DNA from: CAYJFK01 sp964369475
Lineage (GTDB): Bacteria; Bacillota; Clostridia; Oscillospirales; Feifaniaceae
Direction: 5' to 3'
Length of the DNA stretch: 64,000 nt
NCBI GenBank assembly: GCA_964369475.1
Contig: CAYJFK010000004.1
Coordinates: 1-64,000, forward strand
Below the pieces are notes generated by a model. It did no database searches. It was not told the DNA's origin and saw only the letters and a program-made list of their open reading frames with translations. Positions 1 through 8,059 of the stretch are shown here, in pieces. The position numbers and the translations under genes were made by a program. Every line of letters begins with the position of its first letter. Position 1 is the first letter of the stretch.

Positions 1-1647
1 TGGTACTACTTCCTAAACTCTTGGTTTGGTGCACTACCTGCAGACGAGAGAATTGCTGTAATCGGCCCTCTAATGCTAACATTCGGTATGGGTGCTTCCT
101 TCATGGCTCTTTTTGCTCGTGTTGGCGGCGGTATCTTTACAAAGGCTGCCGACGTTGGCGCAGACCTTGTTGGTAAGGTCGAGGCAGGCATCCCCGAAGA
201 TGATCCTCGTAACCCCGCTGTTATCGCAGACAACGTTGGCGACAATGTTGGCGACGTAGCAGGCATGGGCGCAGACCTTTACGAGTCCTATCTTGGCGCT
301 CGTGTATCGGCAGCGGCTCTTGGTGTAGCGGCAGGATACGGTGTTGCAGGTTTTGTTCTTCCTATGGCACTTGCAGGTGTTGGTGTTATTGCGGCACTTA
401 TCGGCACATTCTTTGTTAAGACAAAGGAAGGTGCAAGCCAGAAGGAACTTCTTCACACACTTCACAGAGGAACATATATCGCATCGGCAATCATTGCTGT
501 TGCTTCCTACTTCCTTGTAAACGCAGTTATGGGGGCAGGCCATGTAGGTATATTCTTTGCAATTATATCGGGTCTTGTTGCAGGTAACCTAATCGGCTAT
601 GTTACTGAAGTTTACACATCGGCTTCCTACAAGCCCACACAGGTTCTTTCGGAGTCCTCCGAGACAGGCCCTGCTACAATTATCATTTCGGGTCTTGCAC
701 TCGGTATGAGATCGACAGCTATTCCTGTTGTTATAGTTGGTGCATCGGTTCTTGCCTCCTTCTATCTTGCAGGTGGTGGCGCAAACTTTAACGCAGGACT
801 ATTCGGTGTTGGTATGTCGGCTGTCGGTATGCTATCGACACTTGCTATCACACTATCGACCGATGCATACGGCCCAGTTGCTGACAATGCAGGCGGTATC
901 GCAGAGATGTGCGGCCTTGGCGAAGAAGTCCGTGAGCGTACAGATGCTCTTGACTCGCTCGGCAACACAACAGCTGCAACAGGTAAGGGCTTTGCCATCG
1001 GCTCCGCTGCGCTAACTGCTCTTGCACTTATCATCTCCTTTGTTGATCAGGTAGGAACAATTGCTCCTGACATTCTAAATCTTGAGATAACATATCCTCC
1101 CGTACTAATCGGCCTATTCATAGGCGGTATGCTACCCTTCCTATTCTCCGCTATGACTATGGAAGCTGTTGGCCGTGCGGCACAGGCTATCGTTGTTGAA
1201 GTTCGTCGTCAGTTTAAGGAAATCCCGGGCCTTATGGAAGGCACAGGCGAGCCTGACTACAAGAGCTGTGTAGACCTTTGCACACGTTCTGCTCAAAGAG
1301 AAATGATTGCTCCTGCAATACTCGGCGTTGTAAGCCCTGTTGTTGTTGGATTTATCTTAGGTGTTAACGGCGTTGCAGGTATGCTTGCTGGTGCTACTGT
1401 TTCGGGCTTCGTTATGGCTGTTATGATGAGTAACGCAGGCGGTGCTTGGGACAATGCTAAGAAGTATATCGAAGCAGGCGCTATGGGCGGCAAGGGAAGC
1501 GATTCCCATAAGGCTGCTGTTGTCGGCGACACAGTCGGCGACCCCTTCAAGGACACATCCGGTCCTTCGATAAACATTCTTATAAAGCTACTTTCGATTG
1601 TTTCGATTGTCTTTGTATCGGTATTTATCAACTTCTCGATATTCTAA
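1..1647 (+). CDS. hppA: Membrane-bound pyrophosphatase (ion-translocating), 5' end missing
   Basis: Integral membrane enzyme that couples hydrolysis of pyrophosphate to H+ or Na+ export. The reading frame is open from base 1 (WYYFLNSW...), so the start lies outside the window; about 548 residues are present. The family signatures are clear: DVGADLVGKVE and DNVGDNVGDVAGMGADL form the Mg-PPi site, GNTTAATGKG follows, and DTVGDPFKDTSGPS lies near the C terminus. Alanine in the GNTTAAT motif, where K+-independent enzymes have lysine, points to the K+-dependent subclass; whether Na+ or H+ is pumped cannot be read safely. Many hydrophobic segments alternate with these loops. A strong terminator follows the stop codon, so it ends its transcript. 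Confidence 0.97.
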   Translation, partial: WYYFLNSWFGALPADERIAVIGPLMLTFGMGASFMALFARVGGGIFTKAADVGADLVGKVEAGIPEDDPRNPAVIADNVGDNVGDVAGMGADLYESYLGARVSAAALGVAAGYGVAGFVLPMALAGVGVIAALIGTFFVKTKEGASQKELLHTLHRGTYIASAIIAVASYFLVNAVMGAGHVGIFFAIISGLVAGNLIGYVTEVYTSASYKPTQVLSESSETGPATIIISGLALGMRSTAIPVVIVGASVLASFYLAGGGANFNAGLFGVGMSAVGMLSTLAITLSTDAYGPVADNAGGIAEMCGLGEEVRERTDALDSLGNTTAATGKGFAIGSAALTALALIISFVDQVGTIAPDILNLEITYPPVLIGLFIGGMLPFLFSAMTMEAVGRAAQAIVVEVRRQFKEIPGLMEGTGEPDYKSCVDLCTRSAQREMIAPAILGVVSPVVVGFILGVNGVAGMLAGATVSGFVMAVMMSNAGGAWDNAKKYIEAGAMGGKGSDSHKAAVVGDTVGDPFKDTSGPSINILIKLLSIVSIVFVSVFINFSIF

Positions 1648-1660
1648 GAATAACCTTTAA

Positions 1661-1697
1661 AGGCTGCTATGTGGTAACGCATAGCAGCCTTTTTATT
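1661..1697 (+). terminator. Rho-independent terminator of hppA
   Basis: An 11-bp perfect stem (AGGCTGCTATG / CATAGCAGCCT) with an 8-base loop is followed by TTTTATTTTG, directly after the hppA stop. Confidence 0.92.
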
Positions 1698-1877
1698 TTG
1701 TGCTCTATACTGCAATTTTTATATTAAAGCACTTGTGTCTTCCCTGCTTTTTCTTGTTTGCCTTTGTCATTATTTATTCTCCTTTTATGGGGCTTGCTAA
1801 TGTGTCGATTATTGTATATACTTATTTAATAAAACATGATTGTTTGTGAGATAACTGCACAAATAAAAGGAGCTTTA

Positions 1878-3266
1878 ATGAAGGGTACGACTTTAAGTAA
1901 CGAAGAAAAACGACAACTTAGATATAGGCGCATGGGTGAAATGCCTGTAAAAAAGCTAATTATATCGCTCTCTATTCCCTCTATAATTAGCATGATGATA
2001 TCCTCCTTTTACAACATGGCCGATACATACTTTGTAAGCCTGCTCGGCACATCGGCCTCTGCGGCTGTTGGTGTTATATTCCCGCTGATGGCGATAATGC
2101 AAGCGGTCGGTATGTGCTTTGCGGCAGGAGGCGGCGTTTATGTATCTCGCATCCTTGGTGAGGGCAATGTAGATAGGGCGAACGAAACGCTTGCCACCTC
2201 GTGGTACACAACGGCCGCTCTTGGGCTTTTAATAAGCGTTGGCGGTCTTATATGGATCGACCCGTTAATATCGATGCTCGGCGCAACTGAGACCATATTC
2301 CCCTATGCTCGAGCGTACTGCGGCGTTATACTCTTTGGAGCGCCTGTTATAATGACCTCCTATGTAATGAACAACATACTTCGTAGCGAGGGCAACTCCT
2401 TTTTTGCCATGATAGGCATAGGAGCAGGCGCCGTTATCAATATCGCACTCGATCCGCTATTTATATTCACCTTCGACTTGGGAATAGCAGGTGCTGCCTA
2501 TGCCACTGTAATAAGCCAAACAATAAGCTTTCTTATATTGTTCTCTCACTTCCTCCTAAAGAAAAGCGCACTTACTCTCTCGCATAAATTCTTCCGCTTT
2601 GAAATGCCGCTATATAACGAGATCATCAAAATGGGACTTCCCTCGCTCTTTCGTCAGGGGCTTACCTCGCTTAGTATGGTCGTTTTAAACAATGTTGCCG
2701 CACCGTATGGCGACTATGTTATTGCCGCTTCTTCCATTGTGCAAAGAATAGCATTTTTTGCAAACTCAATTCTTCTCGGCTTTGGTCAAGGATATCAGCC
2801 TGTTGCAGGCTTTAACTATGGAGCTAAAAAATATAAACGGCTTTGGGAATCCTTTGCCTTTACAGGGGCTGTCTTGGTCTCTATCTCTCTTTGTAGCCTT
2901 GTGGTATTTGGAGTTGCATCTGAAAGCATTGTGGCACTGTTTCGGAAGGACGACCCACTTGTCATTGCAATAGGCGGCCTTGGCCTGCTGTGGTCGGGTA
3001 TAGCAATGCCGTGCAAAGCCATGTCCATATGGGTCACCATGACATTCCAAGCACTCGGCAGAGGCTTCCCTGCCACCCTGCTATCTCTCGCCCGTCAAGG
3101 GCTTGCTCTTATCCCTGCCATTTTAATTCTCCCAATATTCTTCGAAGAAAGCGGAGTTCTTGTGGCACAGCCTGTTGCAGACATGTCGGCATTTGTTTTG
3201 CTCGTATTGCCATATATGTACTTCTTAACAAAAGAGCTGAAAACTTATAATAACACCGAGCTATAA
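1878..3266 (+). CDS. MATE family multidrug/cation antiporter
   Basis: Predicted efflux protein with about 12 transmembrane segments, 462 residues from the chosen start, the usual size for the family. The N-terminal cytosolic stretch ends in GEMPVKKLIISLSIP, followed by MMISSFYNMADTYFVSLLG, a typical MATE first-helix region. The open frame extends upstream to an ATG at 1836, but AAAAGGAG at 1866-1872 sits just before the ATG at 1878, so the start is placed there. It is a single-gene unit with its own terminator at 3271-3316. The family exports cationic drugs or metabolites using Na+ or H+; the substrate is unknown. Confidence 0.92.
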   Translation: MKGTTLSNEEKRQLRYRRMGEMPVKKLIISLSIPSIISMMISSFYNMADTYFVSLLGTSASAAVGVIFPLMAIMQAVGMCFAAGGGVYVSRILGEGNVDRANETLATSWYTTAALGLLISVGGLIWIDPLISMLGATETIFPYARAYCGVILFGAPVIMTSYVMNNILRSEGNSFFAMIGIGAGAVINIALDPLFIFTFDLGIAGAAYATVISQTISFLILFSHFLLKKSALTLSHKFFRFEMPLYNEIIKMGLPSLFRQGLTSLSMVVLNNVAAPYGDYVIAASSIVQRIAFFANSILLGFGQGYQPVAGFNYGAKKYKRLWESFAFTGAVLVSISLCSLVVFGVASESIVALFRKDDPLVIAIGGLGLLWSGIAMPCKAMSIWVTMTFQALGRGFPATLLSLARQGLALIPAILILPIFFEESGVLVAQPVADMSAFVLLVLPYMYFLTKELKTYNNTEL

Positions 3267-3270
3267 AGAA

Positions 3271-3316
3271 AGCCTCCCGTGAGCACCCTTTTTGGGTGAC
3301 CGTGGGAGGCTTTTTA
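3271..3316. terminator. Terminator between the MATE gene and the convergent amidase
   Basis: The arms AGCCTCCC and GGGAGGCT enclose a further partly paired CACCC/GGGTG segment. TTTTTATAT follows on the plus strand. It lies between two convergent genes and may serve both. Confidence 0.85.
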
Positions 3317-3327
3317 TATGAGCTTGT

Positions 3328-4233
3328 TTATTGTGTGTCGCCATCTTGAGAAGTGTTTGCTCCTTGCATATCTTCCGTAGCGGCTTGTTCTAAGCTATCA
3401 AAATAGCTCGTTATGGCATTATAATATACCTCTGCTGCCTTTTTGCAGCCTTGGTCGGTCATCCATCCCTCTACATCTTGCAAGCTCGTAACATAGCCTT
3501 GCTCTACAAGCAGACCTGCATACTGCTCACTTTTTATAACTCCGTATGTCTCCCCTGTGAAGTTGTAGAGCACTGTCTCCTCGTATTCTGTAAGCGAATA
3601 CTGCACAGAGTTGCCGCTGCTATCCCGCTCGTACCTCGCATAAAAAAGTCCGTTGTCTCGACGTGGGGTGTGCCCACCTTCTATAAACCCTTCCGAAATT
3701 AAAGTGGCAATAGCGTGGCTTACCTCGTGTTGAGGGTTCTCTGGCACTTGCACATAAACTTCAAATCCTGTTAAGCTATCGCTCTCGGCATTTGCGTTAC
3801 AATGTATGCTTATAAAAAAGTCGGTCTCGACTGCCTCTGTCGCATCTCTTCGTTCCTCGAGCGTGGCATCTTCGCTAAACTCGTGGGTAAGCACTACTTC
3901 ATATTTTTCATTTTGCTCGAACAGATCTTGGAGCTCCTGCGATGTCTTGGATACAACATCGTACTCTATAACATGCCCGACCGCTCCCCCATCTCGCTCG
4001 CTGTGGCCGCTGTCTATTACAATTACATACTTTTCACCGTTATATGTTTCATCGTCCCTGCCAAAATCGGGAAGCCCCGGAGCTATTACATTAAGGGCAT
4101 TTCCACTCCCCCAAAATAGGTATATAAGATGAAAGCAAGACACGCATATAGCGCAGGGAATAACATACCCCATTAGCAGTTTAGACAACAGTTTATCGGC
4201 TGTCATCTTCGGTTTTTTCTTCTCGCCTGCCAC
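3328..4233 (-). CDS. Membrane-anchored N-acetylmuramoyl-L-alanine amidase (Amidase_3)
   Basis: Predicted zinc peptidoglycan hydrolase of 301 residues that cleaves the MurNAc-L-Ala bond outside the membrane. A basic N terminus (GEKKKPKM) precedes one transmembrane segment (about residues 21-41). The catalytic domain begins at VIVIDSGH; the likely zinc ligands are His77, Glu90 (HVIEYD) and His144 (ISIHCNAN), and the catalytic glutamate is Glu244 (LLVEQGY). The glycine after His77 is replaced by serine (IDSGHS instead of DPGHGG), a mild deviation. The C-terminal tail is acidic and Gln-rich. A likely promoter lies at 4270-4298. Cell separation, turnover or spore-coat lysis are all possible roles. 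Confidence 0.9.
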   Translation of the reverse strand: MAGEKKKPKMTADKLLSKLLMGYVIPCAICVSCFHLIYLFWGSGNALNVIAPGLPDFGRDDETYNGEKYVIVIDSGHSERDGGAVGHVIEYDVVSKTSQELQDLFEQNEKYEVVLTHEFSEDATLEERRDATEAVETDFFISIHCNANAESDSLTGFEVYVQVPENPQHEVSHAIATLISEGFIEGGHTPRRDNGLFYARYERDSSGNSVQYSLTEYEETVLYNFTGETYGVIKSEQYAGLLVEQGYVTSLQDVEGWMTDQGCKKAAEVYYNAITSYFDSLEQAATEDMQGANTSQDGDTQ

Positions 4234-4269
4234 TCCCTCACCTCGCTTTTATATATTGTGCATTTTTTA

Positions 4270-4298
4270 ATTATATGATTTTTTTATATAAAATTCAA
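4270..4298 (-). promoter_or_regulatory. Probable sigma-A promoter of the amidase gene
   Basis: On the minus strand, TTGAAT (4298-4293) and TATAAT (4275-4270) are separated by 17 bases, about 40 bases upstream of the start codon. Confidence 0.6.
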
Positions 4299-4452
4299 CA
4301 TTTTTCTCAAAAATACACATTACATTATTGTTTCGGTATAATATCATGCTTTAAATTTAAGCTATGCAAAGGAGTTTCCATAAAAAAAGTGAAACACCTA
4401 AGAGACATTCTCAGATATTTCACTATTTAAATATATCGTATATCTACAAACA

Positions 4453-4500
4453 CGAGAAAGCGGCCTTGCATGTTACGTTATACAATGCCGCCAAATCTCG
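4453..4500 (-). terminator. Hairpin closing the flagellar/chemotaxis operon (tentative)
   Basis: Interrupted stem downstream of cheD: CGAGA/TCTCG outside and GCGGC/GCCGC inside. There is no clean T tract on the minus strand, so termination is only probable. A second hairpin (GTGAAA...TTTCAC) lies at about 4389-4426. Confidence 0.4.
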
Positions 4501-4518
4501 ACTTTCCATCTTTAAAGG

Positions 4519-5007
4519 TTAAAATACCTGCTCGCCACGGTTAACCGACTTAATCTTCATCTCTCCGTTAGCAGAGGAAAAATACTGTGTTCTTCCATAA
4601 TTCTGTCCTGTGTCCTCTGCAAAAATAGGAACACCAAGTCTTTTCAGTTCCATTTTAACCGCTTGAACATTACGTTGCCCAATGCTTGAAAGCGCATTAT
4701 TCCCCGTCGCCGCAAACATTTGGGCACCGCCTGCAATTTTAGCCCTCATAAATATCTTCTTAGCTCCTGCTGCTTCCATTTTAACAATAAGCGCTTCTAT
4801 CGCTGTGTCGGCAAACTTGTGCCTGTTTGTTTGTGCGCCTCTAAAGTCCTTAATGGAAGGTAGCAGAATGTGCGACATACCTGCAACCTTGGATACAGTG
4901 TCGTATAGGCATATACCAACACAAGAGCCAAGGGCATGAGTAACAAGAATGTCGCCGCCTCGAGCTATATTTAAATCTGAAATTCCAACAGTAATTTGTG
5001 CGCTCAT
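4519..5007 (-). CDS. cheD: Chemoreceptor glutamine deamidase CheD
   Basis: Deamidates specific glutamines of chemoreceptors and binds CheC, linking receptor adaptation to CheY-P level. It has 162 residues, the usual size. The catalytic triad is recognisable: Thr23, Cys29 in HALGSCVGI and His46 in MSHILLP. It overlaps cheC by 4 bases, so the two are translationally coupled, as expected for partners. It is the last gene of the operon. No chemoreceptor gene is in the window, so its substrates are encoded elsewhere. Confidence 0.95.
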   Translation of the reverse strand: MSAQITVGISDLNIARGGDILVTHALGSCVGICLYDTVSKVAGMSHILLPSIKDFRGAQTNRHKFADTAIEALIVKMEAAGAKKIFMRAKIAGGAQMFAATGNNALSSIGQRNVQAVKMELKRLGVPIFAEDTGQNYGRTQYFSSANGEMKIKSVNRGEQVF

Positions 5008-5630
5008 AAATCACCAAGACTCAAACTTTCCATAATTTTCTGAAGTGCATCTACTTCCGGTATAAGCATAATGTTACCGGGCGCAGTGGACCCTTCGTGT
5101 GTAAAATTGTTTTCAATTGATATAATCTTGTCGCTTATATCGGCATAATAAATTTCGGGTGTGCTCATCATGGAGCCCACCATATCTATGCAAGTGCTTG
5201 GGGGCGATATATCTATTGTGAGCCCCGTCATTTCTACTATTGCGTTTATGTACGATGCCGCCATAATATTGCCTATCTCTTGAATTGCAGAAAGGCCAAG
5301 CTCGTCTACAACTCCCGTTTCGTCTAAATCGGCCCCTGTTAGTGTGATTAGCATCTGATTTGCAAATTCTTGATGTAGCATAAACATAATCATGCCCGTA
5401 ACATCGCCCTTTAGAAAAACGAGTATACCAACCATTAGCTGCTCTGGACCGCCAAGCTTTGCTATTGCTGTTTGATAGTCGAGTATTTCTAAATTAGGTG
5501 CTGTTATATTAATGGGATTGCCAAGCATCAAAGCAAGCGATGCCACCGCATTTCCCGTACCGATATTACCTATTTCTCTTAGAGCATCCCTTTGTATAAA
5601 GCTTAGCTCGTCGTATGATTTAATTGCCAT
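5004..5630 (-). CDS. cheC: CheY-P phosphatase CheC
   Basis: Dephosphorylates CheY-P and is stimulated by CheD. It has 208 residues and two copies of the D/S-x3-E-x2-N active-site motif: DALREIGN near residue 15 and SAIQEIGN in the second half. Both sites look intact. It follows flgG by 14 bases and overlaps cheD by 4. In Bacillus the cheC-cheD pair precedes sigD together with cheB, cheA and cheW; here it sits after fliA and the rod genes, without those three. Confidence 0.95.
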   Translation of the reverse strand: MAIKSYDELSFIQRDALREIGNIGTGNAVASLALMLGNPINITAPNLEILDYQTAIAKLGGPEQLMVGILVFLKGDVTGMIMFMLHQEFANQMLITLTGADLDETGVVDELGLSAIQEIGNIMAASYINAIVEMTGLTIDISPPSTCIDMVGSMMSTPEIYYADISDKIISIENNFTHEGSTAPGNIMLIPEVDALQKIMESLSLGDL

Positions 5631-5644
5631 TTAAGGCTCCCCCT

Positions 5645-6400
5645 TTACCCTCTGAGTGAATTGGATATTTCTTCTAATTGGTCGGCAGTTTGCACTACCC
5701 TTGCCGCTACTTGGTAGCTACGTTGTGCCGCTATCATCTTTGTCATCTCGTCGGCAAGATCGACGGACGACCGCTCAAGATAGCCTTGCAGCACCTTGTT
5801 TTCAGTTCTCGAAGCTTCCTCCGCTTCACCCGAGTTTGCCGTTGGTGCAAAGCGTGTAGAGGAGACGCCTGCAAGGGCAGACGGATTTGCAAATGTGTAT
5901 AGCCCGAGCATTTCGTTTACCGCTTCCAAGTCGAGCGTTATTATCTCGGCATCCCCTTCGCTCTCTTTAACAGGAACTGTTATTCTACTTCCCGATGTGT
6001 CGAGAATATAAGATCCGTCCCCTGCCGTTAGATAGGCAGAGCTACCCTCCATTGCAATTGTAAATGCGCCGTCCCTTGTGTATTGCGGCTGACCGTCAGC
6101 CCCTTCTACCGCAAAGAATGCATCTCCGCTTATCGCAAAGTGGTGCTTATCTCCCGTGTTGCTAAATGATCCCTGCAAGAACAAAATACCACCGGGCTCT
6201 GCGCCCGCTCTAACGCCGTGTCCTGTGTTTGCTTCCTCGGGGGTGTTAACGTACATGCGAGTGTAAAGAAGCTCGTCAAAGGAATTGTGGTGGGTTTTAT
6301 AGCCTGTCGTGTCGACATTGGCTATATTGTGACCTATTGTATTAAGCGCCTCTTGATGGGCAATAAGCCCCGAAGCTCCCGAATAGAATGCCGCTTTCAT
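5645..6400 (-). CDS. flgG: Flagellar hook-basal body rod protein, FlgG/FlhP type
   Basis: Distal-rod type protein of 251 residues. The N-terminal rod motif SGASGLIAHQEALNTIGHNI and a GYKT segment are followed by a central D1 region; the C terminus (SSVDLADEMTKMIAAQRSYQ) is the coiled region that packs the rod core. It lies 38 bases after a paralogue of the same length, the arrangement of flhO-flhP in Bacillus and flgF-flgG in Clostridia. It is exported by the flagellar type III system, without a signal peptide. Confidence 0.9.
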   Translation of the reverse strand: MKAAFYSGASGLIAHQEALNTIGHNIANVDTTGYKTHHNSFDELLYTRMYVNTPEEANTGHGVRAGAEPGGILFLQGSFSNTGDKHHFAISGDAFFAVEGADGQPQYTRDGAFTIAMEGSSAYLTAGDGSYILDTSGSRITVPVKESEGDAEIITLDLEAVNEMLGLYTFANPSALAGVSSTRFAPTANSGEAEEASRTENKVLQGYLERSSVDLADEMTKMIAAQRSYQVAARVVQTADQLEEISNSLRG

Positions 6401-6438
6401 ATTTTATCCTCCATTTATCTAGAGTTTTTAACGCTTTA

Positions 6439-7194
6439 TTAGTTGACCGAAGATATATTGGCCGCCCTTTGGTTTAGCTCGTCTACAATTCTAAGTGCCG
6501 AGCTTGCCGCTTGGAAGGCTCTTTGTGCGCTGATAAGATTTGTCATCTCCTGATTCATGTCTACATTGGAGCGTTCTAAGTTGCCTTGGCGAAGTTCAAA
6601 CTGCGGCACTTGAGTCTCTGCCCCTGCCGGCATTGCAAACATGCCGTTTGCAAGACGTAGTACAGGCTCGCCATCGAGCGGTGCGGTTATCGCTATCTGC
6701 CCAACATTCTCGCCTTCGCCCGAGAACACAGTGCCGTCAGACGACACTATAAAGTCGGCAGTCCCAACATTTATCGGCTGGCCGTCGACCCCAAGTACAA
6801 GGCCGTCGTTTGGCAGTGTTAGATTGCCTGCTTCGTCTACATCGAAGTTGCCGTTTCTCGTAAGATTTGTCTCGCCTGTTGGGGTTAGAATATTAAAAAA
6901 TCCTGCACCATCTATCGCAATATCCATATTTCTTCCCGTGGGGTCTATAAGTCCGCTGTGAAAGAGCGGCACTGTCTCCCCAACGATAGCAGAGGTCGCA
7001 TGTATGCCGTTTCCAAGCTGTTCAAGTGTTCCCATCTCTCTGCGCATCATAAGCTCTTGCTCGAAAGAGGAGGTTATAACACGCTCTGCCCTGTGTCCCG
7101 GTGTTTGCATGTTTACAAGGTTGTTGCCTATCGTGTCGATCTCTCTTTGCCTTGTCAGCAGGCCTGACGATATTGAGTAGTATCCTGAAAGCAT
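6439..7194 (-). CDS. flgF: Flagellar hook-basal body rod protein, FlgF/FlhO type
   Basis: Rod protein of 251 residues and paralogue of the next gene. The N terminus SGYYSISSGLLTRQREIDTI followed by GNN and the C terminus ERSNVDMNQEMTNLISAQRA are the paired terminal helices of the FlgBCFG family. IDGAGFFNI is the typical family core motif. It is transcribed directly after fliA (43-base gap). Which paralogue is proximal or distal is inferred from order only. flgB and flgC, the remaining rod genes, are missing from this operon. Confidence 0.88.
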   Translation of the reverse strand: MLSGYYSISSGLLTRQREIDTIGNNLVNMQTPGHRAERVITSSFEQELMMRREMGTLEQLGNGIHATSAIVGETVPLFHSGLIDPTGRNMDIAIDGAGFFNILTPTGETNLTRNGNFDVDEAGNLTLPNDGLVLGVDGQPINVGTADFIVSSDGTVFSGEGENVGQIAITAPLDGEPVLRLANGMFAMPAGAETQVPQFELRQGNLERSNVDMNQEMTNLISAQRAFQAASSALRIVDELNQRAANISSVN

Positions 7195-7237
7195 AATATT
7201 TCCTCCGCATCTGTCTTATTTGTCTATTCTGTTAAAA

Positions 7238-8029
7238 CTATCCCTCGTAGATCTGTCTAAATTCTTCGAGCGCCTCTTGCATTGTGTCGAGCGCTTTTTT
7301 CCTAAGCTGAGATACCCTCTGCTGGGTAAGCTCGAGTATTTCGCCAATCTCTCTTAGGTTCATATTTTCGTAGTAGTAGAGCGTTATTATCTGCCGCTGT
7401 TTTGGCGGTAGTGCCTCTATCGCCGCTCCGAGTGCCACTGCAAATTCTTCTTCGAGCAGTGACCTATCTACGCCGCCGTCCTTTATACTGCCCGATTGCA
7501 TTACCCGCTCAAAGGCATCTTCGAGCATTTCTTCAAAGGAGACTGTCTCTACCGCCGAAATCTCCATAAGTCGCTTGCTAAGCTCTTTTTCGCTCATGCC
7601 TACATGCTCTGCAATTTCCTTATCTGTCGGCGATCTTAGCAGCGACTGTTCAAGTTCTGCCGTTCCTTTGGTAATTTTCTTTCGAGCGTCCCATGCACTG
7701 TTTGGTATCCAGTTTTGTTTTCGGGCAAATTTTAATATAGATCCCCTTATGCCCATATAGCTGTATGTTTGAAAATTTGCCCCTCTGTTTGGGTCGTATC
7801 TTTCGATACAGTCGATTAAAGCCAAAGTCCCCTGACCGAAAAAGTCCTCGTAGGGAATACCCGAGAGCATTATGGAGCGCATACCGTATATTGCTATGTC
7901 GACAAGGTTTATATAATGCATAACAAGAGCGTTACGCAAGCTTATATCGCCTGTTTCCTTGTACTCCAGCATGAGCTTTTCGGGCTCTTCCGCTTTTATC
8001 TGCTTTATGCCTTGCGGCTGCCCTGCCAT
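7238..8029 (-). CDS. fliA: Flagellar sigma factor FliA/SigD (sigma-28)
   Basis: RNA polymerase sigma factor for late flagellar, chemotaxis and autolysin genes; 263 residues. Region 2 is visible as EDFFGQGTLALIDCIERYDP and FQTYSYMGIRGSI, region 3 around LRSPTDKEIAEHVGMSEKEL, and region 4 as LPPKQRQIITLYYYENMNLR followed by the EIGEILELTQQRVSQLRKKA helix-turn-helix. It directly follows flhA (30-base gap), where flhF and flhG usually intervene. No flgM anti-sigma gene is in the window. Confidence 0.96.
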   Translation of the reverse strand: MAGQPQGIKQIKAEEPEKLMLEYKETGDISLRNALVMHYINLVDIAIYGMRSIMLSGIPYEDFFGQGTLALIDCIERYDPNRGANFQTYSYMGIRGSILKFARKQNWIPNSAWDARKKITKGTAELEQSLLRSPTDKEIAEHVGMSEKELSKRLMEISAVETVSFEEMLEDAFERVMQSGSIKDGGVDRSLLEEEFAVALGAAIEALPPKQRQIITLYYYENMNLREIGEILELTQQRVSQLRKKALDTMQEALEEFRQIYEG

Positions 8030-8059
8030 ATGCTCGCCCCCTTTGCTTTAGACTTTAAA

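Noticed and set aside
76..543. 155-residue minus-strand frame, Cys-rich
   Set aside because: Antisense to hppA; composition reflects the codons of the opposite strand.
4368..4430. Possible short leader peptide after AAAGGAG at about 4369
   Set aside because: The reading would need ATA or a distant GTG as start codon and gives only about 13-16 residues; the region folds into a hairpin instead.
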